Below, piece by piece: positions 1 to 8,172 of a stretch of DNA of 64,000 bases. Made by a program: the position numbers and the translations under genes. The notes under the pieces are model-generated. The model was given only the letters and a program-made list of their open reading frames with translations. It did no database searches and was not told the DNA's origin. Positions within the stretch are counted from its first letter, which is position 1. Every line of letters starts with the position of its first letter. This DNA is from Micromonospora phaseoli (lineage in GTDB: Bacteria > Actinomycetota > Actinomycetes > Mycobacteriales > Micromonosporaceae): contig NZ_FNYV01000003.1 of the NCBI RefSeq assembly GCF_900109115.1, positions 276,843-340,842 of the forward strand. Direction: 5' to 3'.

Positions 1-1999
1 CCAGCGTCGCGTCGGTGAAGACCACGTAGGCGGGAACCTTCTGCGCGCCGGCCACCCGGGACCGCCACTCCTGCAACCGCTCGTGCAGCTCGTCGTCGAT
101 GTCCGACGGGCAGGTGGCGCAGCGACCGAGCTTGCGGTCCGGCCCGGCGAGCAGGGTCGTACCGCAGATCCGACAGGACACGATCCGGGTGACGCGCCGC
201 TGCGGACCGCGGGTAGGCCGGCCTCCGGTGGCCCGCTCCACCCCAGCGGCGGGAGCCATCTGGGGAAGGAACCGGCACGGCCGTCGGGGCCGGCCGCCGG
301 GCGAGCGCGCCGAGGCGTACGACAGCCAGAGCCACTGACGGGCCCGGGTGATGCCGACATAGAGCAGCCGGCGCTCCTCCTCGACCTGTTCGGCGGTGCG
401 TGCGTACGTGGTGGGCAGGGTGCCGTCGGCGAGGCCGACCAGGAAGACCGCGTCCCACTCCAGCCCCTTGGCGGAGTGCAGCGAGGCCAGAGTCACGCCG
501 TCCACTGTCGGCGCGTGCTGCTGGGCCGCCCGCCGGGCCAGCTCCTCGGTGAAGTCGGTCAGGGTGACCGGGCGCTCGACCGTGGCGGCCACCCCCAGGG
601 GCACCAGGTCGGGTGTGCTCGCGTACTCCTCGGCGAGTTGGACCAGCGCGGCCAGCGCCTCCCAACGCTCCCGGGCCGCCCCACCGGGCGGGGGCGCGTC
701 GGGCGCCCACCCGAGCGCGGCGAGCGCCTCGACCACGGCTGCCGGCAGCGGGGTCTCGCCGGGGAGCGACCGGGTGGCCGCGCGTAGCGCCACCATCGCC
801 TGCCGCACCTCGGTCCGTTCGAAGAACCGCTCCGCGCCCTGCACCAGGTACGGCACGCCGGCCTCGGCGAGCGCCTTCTCGTACGCCTCGGACTGCGCGT
901 TGGTGCGGAACAGCACGGCGATCTCGCGGGCCGGCGTACCGGCGTCGATCAGCGCGCGGCAGCGGGCGGCGACCGCGTTGGCCTCGGCCGGCTCATCGGT
1001 GAAGATGCGCCGCTCCGGCTCGGGGCCGGCCGGCCGCTGGCCGACCAGTTCCAGGCGCAGCCGCGACTCGACGCCCCGCGCCTGGGAGATGACCGCGTTG
1101 GCGAGGCCGACCACCTGCGGGGTGGACCGGTAGTCACGGACCAACCGGACCACGGTCGCGCCCCGGTTGCGGCGCGGGAAGTCGACCAGGTACGACGACG
1201 TCGCCCCGGTGAACGAGTAGATCGTCTGGCTGGCGTCGCCGACCACGGTCACGTCGTCCCGGCCGCCGAGCCAGACGTCCAGCAGCCGCTGCTGCAACGG
1301 GTTGACGTCCTGGTACTCGTCGACGACGAAGTGCCGGTACTGGTTGCGGACCTGCTCGGCGACGTCCGGGTGCTCCTCGATACCCCAGACCGCGGCGCGC
1401 AGCACGTCCTCGAAGTCGATCACACCACCGGCGCGCTTGAGCTTCTCGTACGCCACGAAGACCTCGGCGACCTTCGTCGGCTCGTGCGGGGTCTCGCGCA
1501 GCGCCTTGGCTGCCGCCACCACGTACTCGCCCGGCTCGACCAGGGACGACTTGGCCCATTCGATCTCGCTGGCGAGGTCCCGGGCAGCCGTCCGGTCGGC
1601 CCGCAGTCCGGCCCGGGCGGCGGCGAGGGTGACCAGCCGGACCTTGCTGTCCAGCAGCTCGGGCATGGCCCGCCCGTAGAGCAGTCGGGGCGCGAAGTAG
1701 CGGACCTGGCGCAGGGCCGCCGCGTGGAAGGTGCGTGCCTGCACACCGGCAACGCCGGCCACGGCGAGACGGTGCCGCAGCTCGGCGGCGGCCCGGGCGG
1801 TGAAGGTGACCGCGAGCACGTGCCGGGCCGATATCTCACCGGTCAACGCCCGGTAGGCGATCCGGGACGTGACGGCCCGGGTCTTGCCCGTACCCGCGCC
1901 GGCGAGCACGCAGACCGGGCCGGCGGGGGCGGTCACGGCCGAGCGTTGCTCCGGATCGAGCCCGGCGAGCACGCGTTCGGACGCGGAGTTAACCACCAC
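1..1999 (-). CDS. uvrD2: ATP-dependent 3'-5' DNA helicase UvrD2 (C-terminus beyond the window)
   Basis: This is a superfamily 1A helicase for DNA repair. Reading leftwards from GTG-GTG at 1999/1996, Walker A (LAGAGTGKT) lies near residue 30, followed by the DEYQD Walker B motif, QTIYSF, and motif VI (LLYVGITRARQ). Near the left edge there is a tetracysteine motif (CRIC and CATC), which in mycobacterial UvrD2 links the motor to an HRDC domain; the HRDC itself would lie outside the window. The reading frame stays open to base 1, so the gene is truncated by the window and not broken. No Shine-Dalgarno precedes the start, but a GACAAT hexamer sits 8 nt upstream. The neighbouring mycoredoxin matches mycobacterial gene order (Rv3198c/Rv3198A). 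Confidence 0.93.
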   Translation of the reverse strand, partial: MVVNSASERVLAGLDPEQRSAVTAPAGPVCVLAGAGTGKTRAVTSRIAYRALTGEISARHVLAVTFTARAAAELRHRLAVAGVAGVQARTFHAAALRQVRYFAPRLLYGRAMPELLDSKVRLVTLAAARAGLRADRTAARDLASEIEWAKSSLVEPGEYVVAAAKALRETPHEPTKVAEVFVAYEKLKRAGGVIDFEDVLRAAVWGIEEHPDVAEQVRNQYRHFVVDEYQDVNPLQQRLLDVWLGGRDDVTVVGDASQTIYSFTGATSSYLVDFPRRNRGATVVRLVRDYRSTPQVVGLANAVISQARGVESRLRLELVGQRPAGPEPERRIFTDEPAEANAVAARCRALIDAGTPAREIAVLFRTNAQSEAYEKALAEAGVPYLVQGAERFFERTEVRQAMVALRAATRSLPGETPLPAAVVEALAALGWAPDAPPPGGAARERWEALAALVQLAEEYASTPDLVPLGVAATVERPVTLTDFTEELARRAAQQHAPTVDGVTLASLHSAKGLEWDAVFLVGLADGTLPTTYARTAEQVEEERRLLYVGITRARQWLWLSYASARSPGGRPRRPCRFLPQMAPAAGVERATGGRPTRGPQRRVTRIVSCRICGTTLLAGPDRKLGRCATCPSDIDDELHERLQEWRSRVAGAQKVPAYVVFTDATL

Positions 2000-2007
2000 A
2001 GCGGGGA

Positions 2008-2013
2008 ATTGTC
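2008..2013 (-). promoter_or_regulatory. Candidate -10 box for leaderless uvrD2
   Basis: GACAAT ends 8 nt before the first GTG of uvrD2, and no ribosome binding site is visible. The spacing matches the leaderless pattern seen elsewhere in the window. No convincing -35 was found. Confidence 0.4.
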
Positions 2014-2090
2014 GCAGCTTCTGTCGACGTTGCAGCGGTTAGTGTGTGTTGATCGGCGACCAGCCGGGCGTGAAGTTGGAGGATCTGACC

Positions 2091-2333
2091 ATGCTGACGA
2101 TGTATTCCACTCCCTGGTGCGGCTACTGCCACCGGCTGAAGTCGCAGCTCGACCGGGAGGGGATCGCCTACGAGGTGGTCGACATCGAGCAGGATCCGGA
2201 CGCCGCGACCTTCGTGATGGGGGTCAACGGCGGCAACCAGACCGTCCCCACGCTGCGCTTCGCCGACGGCAGCTCGCTCACCAACCCCTCGATCACGCAG
2301 GTCAAGCACCACCTGGCCGCCACCACCGCCTGA
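2091..2333 (+). CDS. mrx1: Mycoredoxin / glutaredoxin-like protein
   Basis: This 80-residue thioredoxin-fold protein has the mycoredoxin active site WCGYC near its N-terminus, then the TVPT cis-proline segment and a GGN...LTNPS glutathione/mycothiol-site region. In actinobacteria Mrx1 reduces mycothiol mixed disulfides on proteins in the cytoplasm. The window also encodes MshB, so the thiol cofactor pathway is present. GGAGGA lies 7 nt before ATG 2091, which favours this start over the longer in-frame GTG/TTG options. It is divergent from uvrD2, the same arrangement as in Mycobacterium. The product length is typical for the family (about 80-85 residues). Confidence 0.93.
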   Translation: MLTMYSTPWCGYCHRLKSQLDREGIAYEVVDIEQDPDAATFVMGVNGGNQTVPTLRFADGSSLTNPSITQVKHHLAATTA

Positions 2334-2365
2334 CCGCCCCCGAACCATCTCGGTCGATCATGGGG

Positions 2366-3655
2366 TCATCGCTCCCGCGACCGGCGTGTCGCGGCGACAA
2401 CCTCATGGTCAACCGTCTCGACGGCGGGGGCCGGACGGGGTTTGGGGATGCGGGCAGGGGCCGGCGGGGTCAGGTGACGGCTGCGCCACAGGTAGTTTCC
2501 GGCGAGCAGGGTGGCCAGGCCGACCAACGCGAACGCCAACCGGTAGTCGAGCACGCCGACGAGCAGGGCTCCCACGCCGATCGAGAAGGCCTGCGGGCAC
2601 CTGACCACCGCGTCCGAGGCAGCGGCGACCCGGCCGAGCAACTCCGGCGGGGTCCGTCGCTGGATCAGGGTGTGCAGGCCGACCAGGGTCAGCGGTAGGG
2701 ACAGGCCCGCCATCAGCAGCGCGACGAAGCCGAGCCACATATTCGGGTAGGACAGCATCAGCGCCGCGGGGCCGAAGAGCGCCACACCGCCGGCCAGCGT
2801 GCCAAGCTCACCGACCCGGCGGAGCGCGGCGGCGGAGCAGAGGCCACCGACCAGGCCGCCGATGCCCTGCACCGTGAGCAGTACGCCGACGAACGCCGGA
2901 TCCCGGCCGAGTCCCCGGTCGACGTACGCGAAGATCAGTGACTCGGTGAAACCCATCACCAGCGAGCCGAGGCCGTAGCCGAGCAGCGCCCGCCGCAACG
3001 CAGGTTCGTCGACGAGGTGGCGGAGCCCGGCGACCAGCTCCGCCGGCCAACGCCGCGCCGTCGCCGACCCGGCGGTCGATTCCGTCGACGGCTCGACCGC
3101 TCGCCGTGCACCGACCACGGCGGCGGCGATCAGGAAACCGGCCATCCCGACGGCGGCCAGCATCCAGCCGCCGAGGGCCACGTAGAGCCCGGTGCCGAGG
3201 AGCGGGCCGATCAGCCGCAGTCCCTGCCGGGCTGTCTGCAACGCCCCGTTGGCCTCACCGAGCAGCTCGGACGGCACCAGTTCGCGGATCAACCGGCTCA
3301 GCACCGCGCCGACGGTCAGGTTCGCCAACCCGTACAGCGCGGCCACTCCGTAGATGATCCACATGTCGCCCGCGTCCCGGACCGCGAACAGCGGGGTGAG
3401 CAGCAGCGCCATCACGAGGTTGGTGGCCACGAAGAAGGGCCGTCGCGGGTACCGGTCGACGAACCAGCCGACCAGTGGCGCGAGCATGCGCGGCGCGAGA
3501 ATGACGAAGATCGTGGCTCCGGCGAGGCCGTCCGATCCGGTCAGGTCCTTCACCCAGATGGCGAGCGCCAGCAGCAGGATCGACTCCGCGACCATGCTGG
3601 CCAGCAGTCCGCCGAAGAGCAAGCGGAAGTCCGGGCGACTCAGGACGTTGCGCAT
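2366..3655 (-). CDS. MFS transporter
   Basis: The 429-residue protein has about 12 hydrophobic segments and the MFS signature VDRYPRRPF in the loop after the second one. It resembles the macrolide-efflux (MefA/TetA-like) branch of actinobacterial MFS pumps, but no substrate can be assigned. The start is set at ATG 3655, which has GGAGGATCA directly before it; the longer in-frame extension to 3766 is arginine-rich and non-conserved in character. It is convergent with mrx1, with only 32 nt between the stop codons. It is divergent from the XRE regulator, so co-regulation is possible but unproven. It lies between genes that are adjacent in Mycobacterium, so it is probably a lineage-specific insertion. 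Confidence 0.88.
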   Translation of the reverse strand: MRNVLSRPDFRLLFGGLLASMVAESILLLALAIWVKDLTGSDGLAGATIFVILAPRMLAPLVGWFVDRYPRRPFFVATNLVMALLLTPLFAVRDAGDMWIIYGVAALYGLANLTVGAVLSRLIRELVPSELLGEANGALQTARQGLRLIGPLLGTGLYVALGGWMLAAVGMAGFLIAAAVVGARRAVEPSTESTAGSATARRWPAELVAGLRHLVDEPALRRALLGYGLGSLVMGFTESLIFAYVDRGLGRDPAFVGVLLTVQGIGGLVGGLCSAAALRRVGELGTLAGGVALFGPAALMLSYPNMWLGFVALLMAGLSLPLTLVGLHTLIQRRTPPELLGRVAAASDAVVRCPQAFSIGVGALLVGVLDYRLAFALVGLATLLAGNYLWRSRHLTPPAPARIPKPRPAPAVETVDHEVVAATRRSRER

Positions 3656-3807
3656 TGATCCTCCGCAGGTGACGCGACCGGGGCGGCAGACCGATCTTGA
3701 CCGAGGCCGGCGACGCGGGGCGTAGCGGGCCGGGCCGGTTGGGGTCTGGCGTATTTCTGATGACACGCCCTCCGCCGGTACCTCCGACGCCGGTCGCGAC
3801 GTCCATA

Positions 3808-3836
3808 CTGACCGTGGGGGGCGAATTTCATACAGT
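3808..3836 (+). promoter_or_regulatory. Candidate sigma70-type promoter for the XRE regulator
   Basis: CTGACC (3808-3813) and TACAGT (3831-3836) are separated by 17 nt. The implied transcript would begin near 3843, about 34 nt before the GTG start at 3877. This is a sequence match only. Confidence 0.45.
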
Positions 3837-3876
3837 TACCGTCGCGTCGGCGGCGGTCGACGGAAAAGAGGACACT

Positions 3877-4857
3877 GTGCCTCCTGCCGTACCCAGCCCG
3901 ATCCTGCGTCGTCGCCGGCTCGGCGGCGAACTGCGCCGTTTGCGCGAGGCTGCCGGGCTCACCGGAGACCAGGTGATCGACCACGTCGGCTGGGCCTCCG
4001 CGTCCAAACTGTCCCGCCTGGAGAACGGTCGCAGCCGGCCGGACCCGGAGGATGTCCGGGATCTGCTTGAGTTGTATGGCGCCGACGACGCGCTCCGCTT
4101 GGAACTGCTCGGCATCACGCACGAGGCCGGCGACATGCGCGGTTGGCTGAAGGGCTATCCGGCGATGACGCAGCAGCAGCGCGGCTTCGCCGAGTTGGAG
4201 GCCGGCTGCGCCGAGATCTCCGAGTACAACCCGGTGCTGGTACCGGGGTTGTTGCAGACCACCGGGTACGCCCGGATGCGGATCGCCTCGGCCCGGCAGG
4301 TCGACCAGGCCGCTGGCGCGCCCGAGGCCGACGAGGACATCGAGACCGAGATCAGGGCCCGGCAGGCGCGACAGTTGGCGCTCACCCGGGAGACCGACGC
4401 GCCCCGCTACACGGCGGTGCTGGAGGAGACCGCGCTCGGGCACCGGGCCGGACCGTCCGAGGTGCTCCGCGAGCAACTGGCGCAGCTCTGCGAGCTGGCC
4501 ATGCTGCCGAACGTCACGCTGCACGTGCTGCTCCGGGACACCCCGATCGGCCAGTGGTACCTGCCACCGACCGCGTTCTCGGTCTATCGGTTCGCCGATC
4601 CCCTCGATCCGGAGACGCTCGCCATCGAAGGTGGCTTCACCGACGTCATGTCGACTGAGGTAATCACCCTAAATCGCTATAAAGTGGTGTTCGAGTGGCT
4701 ATGCACGGCGGCACTCTCCGCTACGGACACCGCTACCTGGCTGATGGAGTCGGCAGGACGGCTGTCCGCAGCGGCGAACCCGCCCACCGCGGCAAGTGGT
4801 CCGGCAACGGCGCCGGCCCAGCGTCGCGGATCCTCCGGGCGTCTGACGGAACGCTGA
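3877..4857 (+). CDS. XRE-family regulator with C-terminal DUF5753 domain
   Basis: This 326-residue protein begins with a Cro/C1-type helix-turn-helix (LGGELRRLREAAGLTGDQV...SASKLSRLENGRSRP, residues about 12-55). The rest is the DUF5753 (Scr1-type) domain, recognisable from EYNPVLVPGLLQTTGYAR, the IRARQARQLAL segment and HVLLRDTP. In Streptomyces such WhiJ-like proteins occur next to DUF397 genes and influence development and antibiotic production, and the pair has been compared with antitoxin-toxin modules. GTG 3877 is preferred because AAGAGGA lies just upstream; in-frame ATGs further upstream lack a ribosome site. The DUF397 gene follows after 67 nt. Confidence 0.9.
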   Translation: MPPAVPSPILRRRRLGGELRRLREAAGLTGDQVIDHVGWASASKLSRLENGRSRPDPEDVRDLLELYGADDALRLELLGITHEAGDMRGWLKGYPAMTQQQRGFAELEAGCAEISEYNPVLVPGLLQTTGYARMRIASARQVDQAAGAPEADEDIETEIRARQARQLALTRETDAPRYTAVLEETALGHRAGPSEVLREQLAQLCELAMLPNVTLHVLLRDTPIGQWYLPPTAFSVYRFADPLDPETLAIEGGFTDVMSTEVITLNRYKVVFEWLCTAALSATDTATWLMESAGRLSAAANPPTAASGPATAPAQRRGSSGRLTER

Positions 4858-4924
4858 CAACCTCGGATCGCCGTCGGGACGTGCGGCGCCACTCGTTCCA
4901 TTGGTTCACCTCAGGAGCGCAACG

Positions 4925-5161
4925 ATGAACGAGTACCGCAACACGCCGTCCGTCCTCGCCCAACTCGCGGACGCACCCTGGCGTACCAGCACCCGCAGCC
5001 AGACCTCCAACTGCGTGGAGGTCGCGCCGCTCTCCCCCGGTCCCGCCGCGGTGGCGCTGCGCGACAGCAAGGACCGCGGTGGCGCGGTGCTGCTGTTCAA
5101 CCGGTCCGGTTGGCTCGGTTTCATCTCCGGTGCCAAGAACGGGCAGTTCGACCTGGACTAG
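4925..5161 (+). CDS. DUF397 domain protein (partner of the XRE regulator)
   Basis: The protein has 78 residues. It has the DUF397 hallmarks: an aromatic W...S segment (DAPWRTSTRSQ), then SNCVEVA, then VALRDSKDRGG and a hydrophobic C-terminal motif. AGGAGCGCAACG precedes ATG 4925. The family nearly always accompanies XRE/DUF5753 regulators in actinomycetes. Its biochemical role is not established. It is probably co-transcribed with the regulator, and a strong hairpin 15 nt after the stop would end the transcript. Confidence 0.88.
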   Translation: MNEYRNTPSVLAQLADAPWRTSTRSQTSNCVEVAPLSPGPAAVALRDSKDRGGAVLLFNRSGWLGFISGAKNGQFDLD

Positions 5162-5176
5162 CACGCGGACGTCTCG

Positions 5177-5208
5177 CGGGGCCGCCGGCAACCGTGCCGG
5201 CGGCCCCG
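5177..5208 (+). terminator. Hairpin terminator after the XRE/DUF397 pair
   Basis: A perfect 14-bp stem (CGGGGCCGCCGGCA with TGCCGGCGGCCCCG) closes a 4-nt ACCG loop. It is followed by TCGTCGTCC, without a long T tract, as is usual in high-GC actinobacteria. Confidence 0.75.
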
Positions 5209-5290
5209 TCGTCGTCCAACCTCGACGACCGACCCCGGTAGCAGGGGTCGGATGATCGGTCGGGCCTGCGGACCAATGGGCGAGTTTCAC

Positions 5291-5318
5291 TTGCTGAGAC
5301 ACGACCCGGGCGTACGAT
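5291..5318 (+). promoter_or_regulatory. Promoter upstream of the 90-aa hypothetical protein
   Basis: TTGCTG (5291-5296) and TACGAT (5313-5318) are spaced 16 nt apart. Transcription would start about 5325, which is either a short leader for ATG 5379 or an almost leaderless GTG at 5328. Confidence 0.55.
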
Positions 5319-5378
5319 GGCGGGGTAGTGACGTGGAACTTCCACGATTGCACCGTCGCGGCACATCCGGAGACCCAC

Positions 5379-5651
5379 ATGCGGTTCCTGATCGTTCGCA
5401 CCGACATCCGAGCCGCCGCCGAGACCGACATCACGGCCGCCTGGGCCGGAGGTCGCCGGCTGCGGGACGAGACCACCAGGCCCGAGGCGCGCCGCCAGGT
5501 CGTCCACGCCGAGGACCGCGACGCCGCGCTGCTGCTGGCCCGGGCGATCGCCACCGTTGGCGCCGTACGGTCCGGCAAGCAGCGGGTCAAGGTGCTGCCG
5601 CTGGACCGTCCGTGGCACCAACGGGGCCAGCCGGGCGGGCCCGGCACCTGA
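5379..5651 (+). CDS. Hypothetical protein
   Basis: I do not recognise this 90-residue protein. It is charged and probably soluble, with a short N-terminal beta-type segment (MRFLIVRTDI), a central Arg/Glu-rich helix, and an Ala-rich stretch (DRDAALLLARAIATVGAV). ATG 5379 has GGAG 6 nt upstream. A GTG at 5328, in the same frame and 9 nt after a TACGAT box, could instead give a leaderless 107-residue form. The gene stands alone between two hairpins and is convergent with nudC. Confidence 0.6.
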   Translation: MRFLIVRTDIRAAAETDITAAWAGGRRLRDETTRPEARRQVVHAEDRDAALLLARAIATVGAVRSGKQRVKVLPLDRPWHQRGQPGGPGT

Positions 5652-5724
5652 CCCACCACACGTCCGTCGTGGTCGACCGGCTCCCCCGCCGAGTTCCTCC
5701 CCAGCCGACCACGACGGCCCGTGT

Positions 5725-5768
5725 CCCCGGCCCGTGACCGCCGCGGCAACGACGGTCACGGGCCGGGG
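5725..5768. terminator. Bidirectional hairpin between the hypothetical gene and nudC
   Basis: A perfect 16-bp inverted repeat (5725-5740 with 5753-5768, arm CCCCGGCCCGTGACCG) surrounds a 12-nt loop. It lies between two convergent genes and ends 9 nt from the nudC stop codon, so it can serve both strands. Confidence 0.75.
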
Positions 5769-5777
5769 CCGCAAAGT

Positions 5778-6731
5778 TCAGCAGTGCCCGTCCAGCCAGC
5801 GGTGGATCAGGAACAGCGCGATCGACGACGGCGGAGGCAACATCAGCCGGGCGCCGCCCACGTCCACCGGCCGGCCGGCCAGAGCCCCCCCGATCTCCTG
5901 CCGGGAGAACCAGCGCGCCTGGGCGATCTCGGTGGCATCGACCTGCACCGGATGCTCCGGGTCGGCGGTGGCGAGGAAACCCAGCATCAGCGAGCCGGGA
6001 AACGGCCAGGCCTGGCTGCCCGCGTACGTGATGTCGGCGACCGGAACGCCGACCTCCTCGTAAACCTCCCGCAGCACGGCGGCCTCGGCGGACTCTCCCG
6101 GCTCCACGTAACCGGCCAGACAGGAGAACCGGCGCCGCCCCTCGGCGCTGGGCCAGGTGGCGTTGTTGCCGAGCAGACACCGCCCGTCGACGCCGTCGAC
6201 GCCGTCATGCACGAGCACGATCATCGCCGGATCGGTACGCGGCCACACCCGCTCGCCGGTGGGATCCACCCGGGACCAGCCGCCCTCGTCCGCCCGCGTC
6301 GGCGCGCCGGTGACCGGGTGATAGAGATGCCGCAGGTGCCAGTTGGTCAACGCCAGCGCCGTGGTGAACAGGCCCGCGTCGCGGTCGCTGAGCAGGTGCC
6401 CAACCTGCCGCAGGTGGGCCGACCGGGTGTTCGGCACGGCCGCCAGCGTGGTGTGCACACAGAAGACCGGCACCCCGTCCGGTTCGACGCCCAGAAACAT
6501 CGCGCCGGTGGCGAGCGCCGGTGGCAGGCTGTCCGCCTCCGCCAGGACCAGCGCCGGCACCGAGGTGTCGGTACGCACCAACGCCCGCCCACCGGACTCG
6601 ATGTCGAGGACCAGTACCCGCGCCCCAGCCCACGCCTGCGCAAGCCACTGCAGGTCGGTACGCCGGTGCGCCGTCCGGTCCAGGGTGGCACGGGCCAGCG
6701 GCGGACTGGCCTCACCCCGCCGATCGCTCAC
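5778..6731 (-). CDS. nudC: NAD(+)/NADH diphosphatase, NudC-type Nudix hydrolase
   Basis: This 317-residue protein carries a full Nudix box (GYVEPGESAEAAVLREVYEE) and, after it, SQAWPFPGS, which corresponds to the NudC signature SQPWPFPxS. NudC enzymes cleave NAD(H) to AMP and NMN(H) and can remove NAD caps from RNA. The region that normally holds the four-cysteine zinc ribbon (here WHLRHLYHPVTGAPT...VDPTGERVWPRTDP) has no cysteine, so the metal site is lost or replaced. The start is GTG 6731, with a second GTG at 6734. The stop of a repeat-encoded mini-ORF overlaps GTG 6731 by 4 nt, so translation is probably coupled. Linkage to uvrD2 and adnAB matches mycobacteria. Confidence 0.92.
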   Translation of the reverse strand: MSDRRGEASPPLARATLDRTAHRRTDLQWLAQAWAGARVLVLDIESGGRALVRTDTSVPALVLAEADSLPPALATGAMFLGVEPDGVPVFCVHTTLAAVPNTRSAHLRQVGHLLSDRDAGLFTTALALTNWHLRHLYHPVTGAPTRADEGGWSRVDPTGERVWPRTDPAMIVLVHDGVDGVDGRCLLGNNATWPSAEGRRRFSCLAGYVEPGESAEAAVLREVYEEVGVPVADITYAGSQAWPFPGSLMLGFLATADPEHPVQVDATEIAQARWFSRQEIGGALAGRPVDVGGARLMLPPPSSIALFLIHRWLDGHC

Positions 6732-6811
6732 CACGGCACTCCGCTGCGCTGCGTGCCGTCGTGAGGCGCCAACGCACCCAGCCGGATGGTTCGCTCGCTG
6801 CGCTCGCTCAT
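6728..6811 (-). CDS. 27-residue mini-ORF in a dispersed repeat, bridging M16B and nudC
   Basis: ATG at 6811 overlaps the M16B stop (ATGA), and the mini-ORF stop overlaps the nudC GTG (GTGA). The peptide starts MSERSER and ends with PHDGTQRSGVPW. The copy before tldD has the same length and 13 of 27 identical residues (MSER, PH, G, QRSG, P). There is no ribosome site of its own, and translation by re-initiation after M16B is the natural reading. It may act as a coupling device with no functional peptide. Confidence 0.55.
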   Translation of the reverse strand: MSERSERTIRLGALAPHDGTQRSGVPW

Positions 6812-8172
6812 GACGGCACGGGGACGGTGTCGATCGGGGCCAGCGTGGCCAGCGACGCCGAGATCCGCTCCGCGTCGCCGAGCACGACGGTGACCGCCCG
6901 CGACGGGGCGAGGTACCGGGCGGCCGCCTCGGCGACATCGGCGGCACTCGCCTTCGCCAGCCGAGCAGCGTACTCGGGCAGGAAGTCCAACCGCAGCCCG
7001 CTGCCGGCGTACGCGCTGACGAACGATGCCAGTCCAGCCTGGGTGGAGATGCCGAGCTGGAGGGTGCCGAGTGCGTACTGCCGGGCCTGCTCCAACTCCT
7101 CTGACGTGGGCGGCACGGTGGCGAGCCGGCCCAACTCATAGGTCGTCTCCACCAGCGCCGGCGCGGTCACCTCGGTGGCCACCTCCGCGGCGGCCAGCAG
7201 CACCGAGCCGGCCACCGAGTGCTGGACCACCGAGTGCGGCCCGTACGTGTAGCCCTTGTCCTCGCGGATGTTCTCCACCCACCGCGAGGAGAAATAGCCA
7301 CCGAAGATCAGGTTGGCCAGTTGCAGCGCGGCATGGTCGGGGTGCGTACGCGGCACCGCCGGCAACGCCAACCGCATCGACGACTGCACCGACCCGGGCC
7401 GGTCGACCAGCAGCAGCGGGCCGGGCTCCAGTGGCGGAGCGGGCGGCAGGTCGGCGGTGTGGCCGGCACCGTTCCAGCCGTCGAGGGCCTTCTCGGCCGC
7501 GTCCAACGCCCGCTCCGGACGCACGTCGCCGACCAGCACGAGCACCGCGCCCGCCGGATGTACCCGCTGGGCGTGCAGCGTCCGCAGCGCCGCCGGCCGG
7601 ACCGCGCTGACCTGCTCCGGATTCGGCGTCTGGACGGCGTACGGGTGCCGGCCGTAGATTCGCTTGAGCAGGGCGGTACGGGCCAGGTGAGCCGGCTGGC
7701 TCCGAGCCACCTGGATGCCGTCCACCAGCCGATCCCGCTCGACAGCCACCCACTTCGCCGGGTAGCTGGCGCCGGTGAGCACCTCGCCGAGGATCTCCAG
7801 CATCCGGTCCAGGCCGGTGGCCAGGCCGGCACCGGAGATCATCAACCGGTCCGGGTCGAGCCCGGCCGAAAGCCCACCGCCGATCCGCTGCAGCTCGGCG
7901 GCGATCTGCACGCTGCTCATCGTCTCCGTGCCGGAGAGCAGGGTCTGCGCGAGCAGGTGACCACGAGCCAGTTGGGCCTGCCCGAAGGGCATCCAGAGCC
8001 GCAGCTCCACCAGCGGCACCGCCGGTCGGCGTACCACGATCACGGTCAACCCGCTGTCGAGCGTGCGCTCGGTCTGCCGCGGCACCTTGAGCCGGCGGGT
8101 CGGACCGAGCGGCGGCAACGGCCGCGGCGTCGCGGGTGCGGTCAGCAGACCCGGCTCACTCCTCGCGCTCAC
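6808..8172 (-). CDS. M16-family peptidase-like protein, catalytically inactive type
   Basis: This 454-residue protein has the two-lobed M16 fold, including LWMPFGQAQLARGHLLAQTLLSG where the zinc motif HxxEH would be. The catalytic histidines and glutamate are missing there (only one His, in RGHLLAQ). The C-terminal lobe retains the family R...Y pattern (FGGYFSSRWVENIREDKGYTYG). In many bacteria an active and an inactive M16 subunit are encoded side by side and form a heterodimer that degrades peptides; the active partner is the upstream gene. The start is GTG 8172, which overlaps a mini-ORF stop. Its first residues (MSARSEPGL) come from a 33-bp duplicated repeat. Confidence 0.85.
   Translation of the reverse strand: MSARSEPGLLTAPATPRPLPPLGPTRRLKVPRQTERTLDSGLTVIVVRRPAVPLVELRLWMPFGQAQLARGHLLAQTLLSGTETMSSVQIAAELQRIGGGLSAGLDPDRLMISGAGLATGLDRMLEILGEVLTGASYPAKWVAVERDRLVDGIQVARSQPAHLARTALLKRIYGRHPYAVQTPNPEQVSAVRPAALRTLHAQRVHPAGAVLVLVGDVRPERALDAAEKALDGWNGAGHTADLPPAPPLEPGPLLLVDRPGSVQSSMRLALPAVPRTHPDHAALQLANLIFGGYFSSRWVENIREDKGYTYGPHSVVQHSVAGSVLLAAAEVATEVTAPALVETTYELGRLATVPPTSEELEQARQYALGTLQLGISTQAGLASFVSAYAGSGLRLDFLPEYAARLAKASAADVAEAAARYLAPSRAVTVVLGDAERISASLATLAPIDTVPVPS

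Noticed and set aside
1331..2698. 455-codon plus-strand frame covering uvrD2, mrx1 and part of the MFS gene
   Set aside because: It crosses three genes with clear motifs in other frames and has no ribosome site or recognisable domain.
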